A stretch of 5,139 bases of DNA from an uncultured Slackia sp. (lineage in GTDB: Bacteria > Actinomycetota > Coriobacteriia > Coriobacteriales > Eggerthellaceae). The position numbers were made by a program, and so were the translations under genes. The stretch is taken from positions 1 through 5,139 of the forward strand of contig USLD01000107.1 of NCBI GenBank assembly GCA_900555495.1. The letters run 5' to 3'. Below are positions 1 through 5,139 of the stretch, piece after piece. How positions within the stretch are numbered: the first letter of the stretch is position 1; each line of letters opens with the position of its first letter. The notes beneath the pieces are model-generated. The model was not told the origin of the DNA, searched no databases, and was given only the letters and a program-made list of their open reading frames with translations.

Positions 1-2866
<2,866 letters not shown>

Positions 2867-2869
<3 letters not shown>

Positions 2870-2880
2870 GCTTCGGCTTA
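2867..2880 (+). other. cUUCGg tetraloop hairpin enclosing the rpoC stop codon
   Basis: The bases TAAGC (2867-2871) and GCTTA (2876-2880) pair perfectly around a TTCG loop closed by C-G, the exceptionally stable cUUCGg tetraloop. The 5' arm begins with the rpoC TAA stop codon. There is no T-run after it, so it is not a terminator by itself. It lies 24 bases before the main terminator stem and may slow RNA polymerase or protect the 3' end of the message; that role is inferred. Confidence 0.6.
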
Positions 2881-2904
2881 AGGGTCGATACCCGGTTCTT
2901 CAAA

Positions 2905-2936
2905 GCGGCGATCCCGAAAGGGGTCGCCGCTTTTTT
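2905..2936 (+). terminator. Intrinsic terminator of rpoC
   Basis: An 11-bp stem pairs 2905-2915 with 2920-2930 (one G-U pair, at 2912/2923). It closes on a GAAA tetraloop (2916-2919) and is followed directly by six T (2931-2936). The stem is GC-rich and the geometry is textbook, so the rpoC operon very probably ends here, before the amidohydrolase gene. Confidence 0.95.
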
Positions 2937-3159
2937 GTCCTGGACGACAGGGCGGGTGGAGTCCTTCTTGTAAGCGGGTTGATGGGGTGCCTGCGCCGCT
3001 ACGCGCTTTCGGGCACTTGTTGCTTCGATGCGTGCTTCGTTCTTTGCCGCGCTACCGCATTCGGCCGTTCATCGCGCTTTGCTGCTCTTAGAGTTTCCGT
3101 TTATGCGTATTATGTTGCGTTTTTGCTTCTTCTATGCGCTATTCGACCATGATTCTCCT

Positions 3160-3182
3160 CGAATCGATTTTCCGTCGATTCG
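3160..3182. repeat. 8-bp perfect inverted repeat (operator or hairpin candidate)
   Basis: CGAATCGA (3160-3167) and TCGATTCG (3175-3182) are exact reverse complements separated by 7 bases. The dyad lies about 90 bases before the amidohydrolase start and overlaps the possible -35 region of its promoter, which suits a repressor operator. It has no T-run on the + strand, so it is unlikely to be a terminator in that direction. The function is inferred from position only. Confidence 0.5.
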
Positions 3183-3195
3183 TATGTGATAGGGT
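3168..3195 (+). promoter_or_regulatory. Possible extended -10 promoter for the amidohydrolase gene
   Basis: TGATAGGGT (3187-3195) fits an extended -10 (TGN before TANNNT). A poor -35, TTTTCC (3168-3173), stands 16 bases upstream of TAGGGT. Transcription would begin near 3202, giving a leader of about 70 bases. The match is weak and other elements in this T-rich gap score similarly, but a promoter is required somewhere here because of the strong terminator upstream. Confidence 0.25.
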
Positions 3196-3225
3196 AGGGG
3201 CTGAAATCTTACAAGCTAAAGCGCT

Positions 3226-3247
3226 GATCGCTCGTTTCTAAGCGATT
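3226..3247 (+). other. Small leader hairpin upstream of the amidohydrolase ribosome binding site
   Basis: GATCGCT (3226-3232) can pair with AGCGATT (3241-3247), one pair being G-U, around an 8-base loop. It ends 9 bases before the AAGGAG site and leaves that site free. There is no T-run. A hairpin of this size arises easily by chance. Confidence 0.25.
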
Positions 3248-3256
3248 CGCGCCGCG

Positions 3257-3262
3257 AAGGAG
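3257..3262 (+). promoter_or_regulatory. Ribosome binding site AAGGAG for the amidohydrolase
   Basis: AAGGAG lies 8 bases before the ATG at 3271. It decides between two nearby ATGs: the one at 3264 is a single base after the site and opens only a short out-of-frame reading frame, so 3271 is the start. Confidence 0.9.
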
Positions 3263-3270
3263 CATGCATC

Positions 3271-4485
3271 ATGGCAGTCGAAGGTCAGGTTACCGAGCGT
3301 ATCAAGGAAATCGCGGCAGCGACGGAAGATACCATCATCGCCGACCGTCGTTATTTTCACGCGCACCCCGAACTTTCCGGCAAGGAGGTAAGTACGGCGG
3401 GAACCATTTGCGCGCGGCTTGCGCGCATGGGCATTCCGTACGAGCGCGTCGCCAAGACGGGCGTTATCGCCACGATCGCAGGAACCGCCGATGACGCCTA
3501 CGATGCAGAAGGGACGCCTCGTCGACGCATCGCGCTTCGCGCCGATATCGATGCCCTTCCTGTGGTCGAGCGCACCGACCTTCCGTACGAATCCGAAAAC
3601 ACGGGCGTCATGCATGCATGCGGCCATGACTGCCATATCGCGATGATGCTCGGCGCCGCGCGTATTCTCATGCAGATGCGCGATCAGATTCATGGCGAGG
3701 TGCGTATCCTCTTCCAGCCCGCCGAGGAAATTTCCATCGGTTCCCGCATGATGATCAACGCAGGCGCGCTCGATGGTGTCGACGGCGTGTTCGGCATGCA
3801 TATCTGGAGCGAAATCGAAGCAGGCAAGATCTCTGCCGCCCCCGGCCAGCGCATGGCCCACACCGACTGGTTCCGCGTCGATATCGACGGCGTGAGCGCG
3901 CACGGCTCCATGCCTCACAAGGGCGTCGACGCCGTCGTCGTTGCGGCCGAGCTGGTCGTGGCCTTGCAGGTTCTGGTCAGCCGCGACATTTCTCCGTTCG
4001 AGCCGCTGGTCGTCACCGTCGGCGAGGTGCATGGCGGAGAGGCGCGCAACATCATGGCGGGTTCGGCTTATCTGACGGGCACGGTGCGTACGTGGAGCGA
4101 GAAGACCCGCGCCGCCATGCCCGAGCGCCTCAAGCATTTGATCGACCGCTCTGCGGGCGCGTTCGGCGCCACGGCCAAGCTGACGTACGAAGCGGGCAAT
4201 GCCGGTTTGCGCAATGACGAAGAAAGCGCTTACCGTGCACAGCGCAGCGTTCGCAAGCTCTTCGGCGACGAGGCCTTGTGCGACTACGAGGGCACGCTTG
4301 CGGGCGAGGACTTCGCCGAATATCTGGCGCGCGTCCCCGGTGCTTTTCTCTTCCTCGGCTGCGGCAATCCCCATATAGGCGCCGTGCACCCGCAGCACAG
4401 CTGTTACTACCGCGTCGACGAAAGCGTGCTCGCCAAGGGCGCCATGGTGTCCGCGCAGTATGCGATCGACTTCCTGAACGAATAG
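3271..4485 (+). CDS. M20D-family metal-dependent amidohydrolase (N-acyl amino acid / hippurate hydrolase-like)
   Basis: Complete 404-residue protein, a normal length for the M20D group (hippurate hydrolase, IAA-amino acid hydrolase, N-acyl-amino acid amidohydrolases). These enzymes use two metal ions to split the amide bond of N-acylated amino acids or peptides. Visible motifs: YFHAHPELSG (28-37), typical of the N terminus; RADIDALP (90-97) with a conserved Asp92; HACGHD (115-120) giving metal ligands Cys117 and His119; PAEE (150-153), the Glu pair; MHIW with His177; HGSMPHKGVD (211-220) opening the lid/dimerisation domain; a GEARNIMAG block (256-264); GEDFAEYL (345-352); and the C-terminal metal His, probably His376, in HPQHSCYY, where the usual HSP reads HSC. 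There is no signal peptide or membrane segment, so it is cytoplasmic. It has its own ribosome binding site and terminator, hence probably a single-gene unit. The exact substrate cannot be told from sequence; fold and activity class are secure. Confidence 0.95.
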   Translation: MAVEGQVTERIKEIAAATEDTIIADRRYFHAHPELSGKEVSTAGTICARLARMGIPYERVAKTGVIATIAGTADDAYDAEGTPRRRIALRADIDALPVVERTDLPYESENTGVMHACGHDCHIAMMLGAARILMQMRDQIHGEVRILFQPAEEISIGSRMMINAGALDGVDGVFGMHIWSEIEAGKISAAPGQRMAHTDWFRVDIDGVSAHGSMPHKGVDAVVVAAELVVALQVLVSRDISPFEPLVVTVGEVHGGEARNIMAGSAYLTGTVRTWSEKTRAAMPERLKHLIDRSAGAFGATAKLTYEAGNAGLRNDEESAYRAQRSVRKLFGDEALCDYEGTLAGEDFAEYLARVPGAFLFLGCGNPHIGAVHPQHSCYYRVDESVLAKGAMVSAQYAIDFLNE

Positions 4486-4504
4486 CGTGAACTCTCGCTT
4501 CATG

Positions 4505-4537
4505 CCGCCGTCGGCCGTCTGGTCGGCGGCGGTTTTT
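4505..4537 (+). terminator. Intrinsic terminator after the amidohydrolase gene
   Basis: A 12-bp stem pairs 4505-4516 with 4521-4532 (two G-U pairs) around a four-base loop GTCT and is followed by five T (4533-4537). It starts 20 bases after the TAG stop. It should separate the amidohydrolase transcript from glnN. Confidence 0.92.
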
Positions 4538-4541
4538 CGTT

Positions 4542-4563
4542 TGCCGCGCCATATCGCGCGGCA
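4542..4563. repeat. Second perfect inverted repeat behind the terminator
   Basis: TGCCGCGC (4542-4549) and GCGCGGCA (4556-4563) are exact reverse complements around CATATC. No T-run follows directly. A weak 4-bp GCCG/CGGC stem with five T (4571-4590) comes next and might act as a back-up terminator. Role unknown; it may only reinforce termination. Confidence 0.4.
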
Positions 4564-4630
4564 TGGTTTCGCCGCAGGGGCCGGCTTTTTCCATCGCGCT
4601 CCGATTTGCCTTTGCTGTCGTGCGCTAAAG

Positions 4631-4662
4631 TGCTTTTCAACGGGTACAATAATGCGGTTCAA
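4631..4662 (+). promoter_or_regulatory. Promoter region of glnN: -10 element bracketed by direct repeats
   Basis: TACAAT (4645-4650) is a good -10 hexamer (5 of 6 to TATAAT). No recognisable -35 lies 15-19 bases upstream, which fits an activator-dependent promoter or a poor guess. Two copies of TGCnnTTCAA (4631-4640 and 4653-4662) flank it, with starts exactly 22 bases apart, about two helical turns, as expected for a dimeric regulator binding one face of DNA. Transcription would begin near 4657, giving a leader of about 100 bases. The sites do not match the GlnR or AmtR consensus as I know them. Confidence 0.4.
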
Positions 4663-4680
4663 TGCAGAAACGACTATGTT

Positions 4681-4734
4681 TGCAACGCGCGCGGCGCAAC
4701 GGCCGCGGCACCGGGCGGGGTGCATGGCGTTGCG
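4681..4734 (+). promoter_or_regulatory. Predicted three-way-junction RNA in the glnN leader
   Basis: Three nested helices can form together. P1 pairs 4681-4688 with 4727-4734 (8 bp, one G-U). P2 pairs 4690-4695 with 4702-4707 (6 bp, 6-base loop). P3 pairs 4708-4712 with 4719-4723 (5 bp, 6-base loop). P2 and P3 abut with no intervening base, and the junction has only one base before P2 and three after P3, a compact arrangement. The structure ends 8 bases before the ribosome binding site, a sensible place for translational control. It lacks the conserved bases of the known glutamine (glnA) riboswitch as I recall them. The segment is very GC-rich, so chance pairing is a real alternative. Confidence 0.35.
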
Positions 4735-4742
4735 TGATGCCG

Positions 4743-4748
4743 AAGGAG
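4743..4748 (+). promoter_or_regulatory. Ribosome binding site AAGGAG for glnN
   Basis: AAGGAG stands 6 bases before the ATG at 4755 and fixes the start of glnN. The same core precedes the amidohydrolase gene, so it appears to be this organism's usual Shine-Dalgarno sequence. Confidence 0.9.
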
Positions 4749-4754
4749 CCGAGC

Positions 4755-5139
4755 ATGACCGACCTTACGAAGAAGTACGGCACGATGGTGTTTTCCGACC
4801 ATGTGATGAAGCAGCGTCTGCCATCCGACACGTATAAAAAGCTCGCGAAAACGATCAAGGAAGGCAAGCCGCTCGATCTTGATGTGGCCAATTCCGTCGC
4901 GCACGCCATGAAGGAGTGGGCGATCGAGCACGGTGCCACGCATTTCGCGCATTGGTTTCAGCCGCTGACGGGCATCACGTCCGAGAAGCACGACGCCTTC
5001 CTCGACCCGATCGGCAACGGCACGGCGATCACCAAGTTCTCGGGCAAGGAGCTCATCCAGGGCGAGCCCGATGCCTCCAGCTTCCCCTCCGGCGGCCTGC
5101 GCGCCACCTTCGAGGCCCGCGGCTACACGGCGTGGGACC
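4755..5139 (+). CDS. glnN: Glutamine synthetase type III (3'-truncated by the window end)
   Basis: Cytoplasmic enzyme that joins ammonia to glutamate using ATP to make glutamine, the main ammonia-assimilation step. The visible 128 residues are the N-terminal region specific to type III (GSIII, about 700 residues in full), unlike the shorter type I and II enzymes. Recognisable blocks: YGTMVFSDHVMKQRLP (8-23); AMKEWAIEHGATHFAHWFQP (51-70); LTGITSEKHDAF (71-82); and SGKELIQGEPDASSFPSGG (96-114) leading into the family's RATFEARGYTAWD signature. All conserved positions I know from this stretch are intact. The ATG at 4755 is set by AAGGAG six bases upstream and matches the usual short N terminus. 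Its leader carries a -10 element, paired repeats and a possible structured RNA, so it is probably transcribed on its own and regulated, perhaps by nitrogen status (inference). The catalytic glutamate and ATP sites lie beyond the window. Confidence 0.97.
   Translation, partial: MTDLTKKYGTMVFSDHVMKQRLPSDTYKKLAKTIKEGKPLDLDVANSVAHAMKEWAIEHGATHFAHWFQPLTGITSEKHDAFLDPIGNGTAITKFSGKELIQGEPDASSFPSGGLRATFEARGYTAWD

Larger units (their letters stand above)
2937..3270. other. Intergenic region, pyrimidine-rich, no convincing gene
   Basis: This gap of about 334 bases between the rpoC terminator and the next start codon is clearly more T-rich on the + strand than the flanking genes. Open frames crossing it have no ribosome binding site and no recognisable protein sequence. 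It contains a TGCTTCG heptamer repeated 12 bases apart (3021, 3033), an octamer CGCGCTTT at 3002 and 3073, the inverted repeat at 3160-3182, a second hairpin at 3226-3247 and weak promoter-like elements. No tRNA or other known RNA is recognisable. Confidence 0.7.

Noticed and set aside
3001..3080. Short direct repeats (TGCTTCG x2, CGCGCTTT x2) as a possible array
   Set aside because: Only two copies each, with no regular spacing beyond one 12-base step; consistent with chance in a biased sequence and not CRISPR-like.
3264..3494. Alternative start at ATG 3264 upstream of the amidohydrolase
   Set aside because: Only one base separates it from AAGGAG, and its frame gives a short non-homologous peptide.
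3238..4725. Very long minus-strand open frame (495 codons) opposite the amidohydrolase
   Set aside because: Its sequence is His/Arg/Ala-rich and matches no family I know, while the + strand carries an unmistakable M20D enzyme. Long antisense frames are expected in GC-rich coding DNA.
4651..4740. Known glutamine (glnA-type) riboswitch in the glnN leader
   Set aside because: GGTTCA at 4656-4661 recalls part of that motif, but the rest of the conserved core (GGAAGUAGG-like) is absent and the bases lie outside the predicted junction.
4652..4837. Upstream reading frame starting at ATG 4652 or 4676 and overlapping the glnN start
   Set aside because: No Shine-Dalgarno sequence precedes either ATG, the predicted peptide is Arg/Gly/Ala-rich as expected of a shadow frame, and it runs out of frame through a clearly conserved glnN N terminus.

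Overview
The window looks like chromosomal DNA from a fairly GC-rich Gram-positive bacterium. I infer Actinomycetota, most likely class Coriobacteriia (Eggerthella/Slackia-like). The reasons are the strongly C/G-ending codons, AAGGAG ribosome binding sites, an RNA polymerase beta' subunit without the proteobacterial SI3 insertion, and a type III glutamine synthetase. The lineage is inference only; there is no rRNA in the window to confirm it.

Layout, all genes on the + strand: (1) 1-2869 is the 3' two-thirds of rpoC (beta' subunit), from just before the NADFDGD catalytic motif to the stop. A very strong GAAA-tetraloop terminator follows (2905-2936). (2) 2937-3270 is a T/pyrimidine-rich intergenic region without a convincing gene; it holds an 8-bp inverted repeat, weak promoter candidates on both strands and a second small hairpin. 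(3) 3271-4485 is a complete M20D-type metal-dependent amidohydrolase with its own terminator (4505-4537). (4) 4486-4754 is the leader of the next gene, with a -10 element, paired direct repeats and a compact predicted three-way RNA junction. (5) 4755-5139 is the beginning of glnN (glutamine synthetase type III), cut by the window end.

The three genes are probably three separate transcription units, because each boundary carries a terminator and a fresh ribosome binding site. The amidohydrolase (which would release amino acids or ammonia from N-acylated or amide compounds) and the glutamine synthetase (ammonia assimilation) are both linked to nitrogen metabolism, but nothing shows that they are co-regulated.

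The most notable observation is at the end of rpoC. After the normal end of beta' there is an extension of about 220 residues. It contains a gap-free, roughly 55-residue match to the C-terminal domain of the RNA polymerase alpha subunit, and most of the residues alpha uses to contact UP-element DNA are kept. This suggests a beta' subunit carrying its own alpha-CTD-like DNA-binding module. Second in interest are the three-way-junction leader of glnN and unusual substitutions in the bridge helix of beta'.
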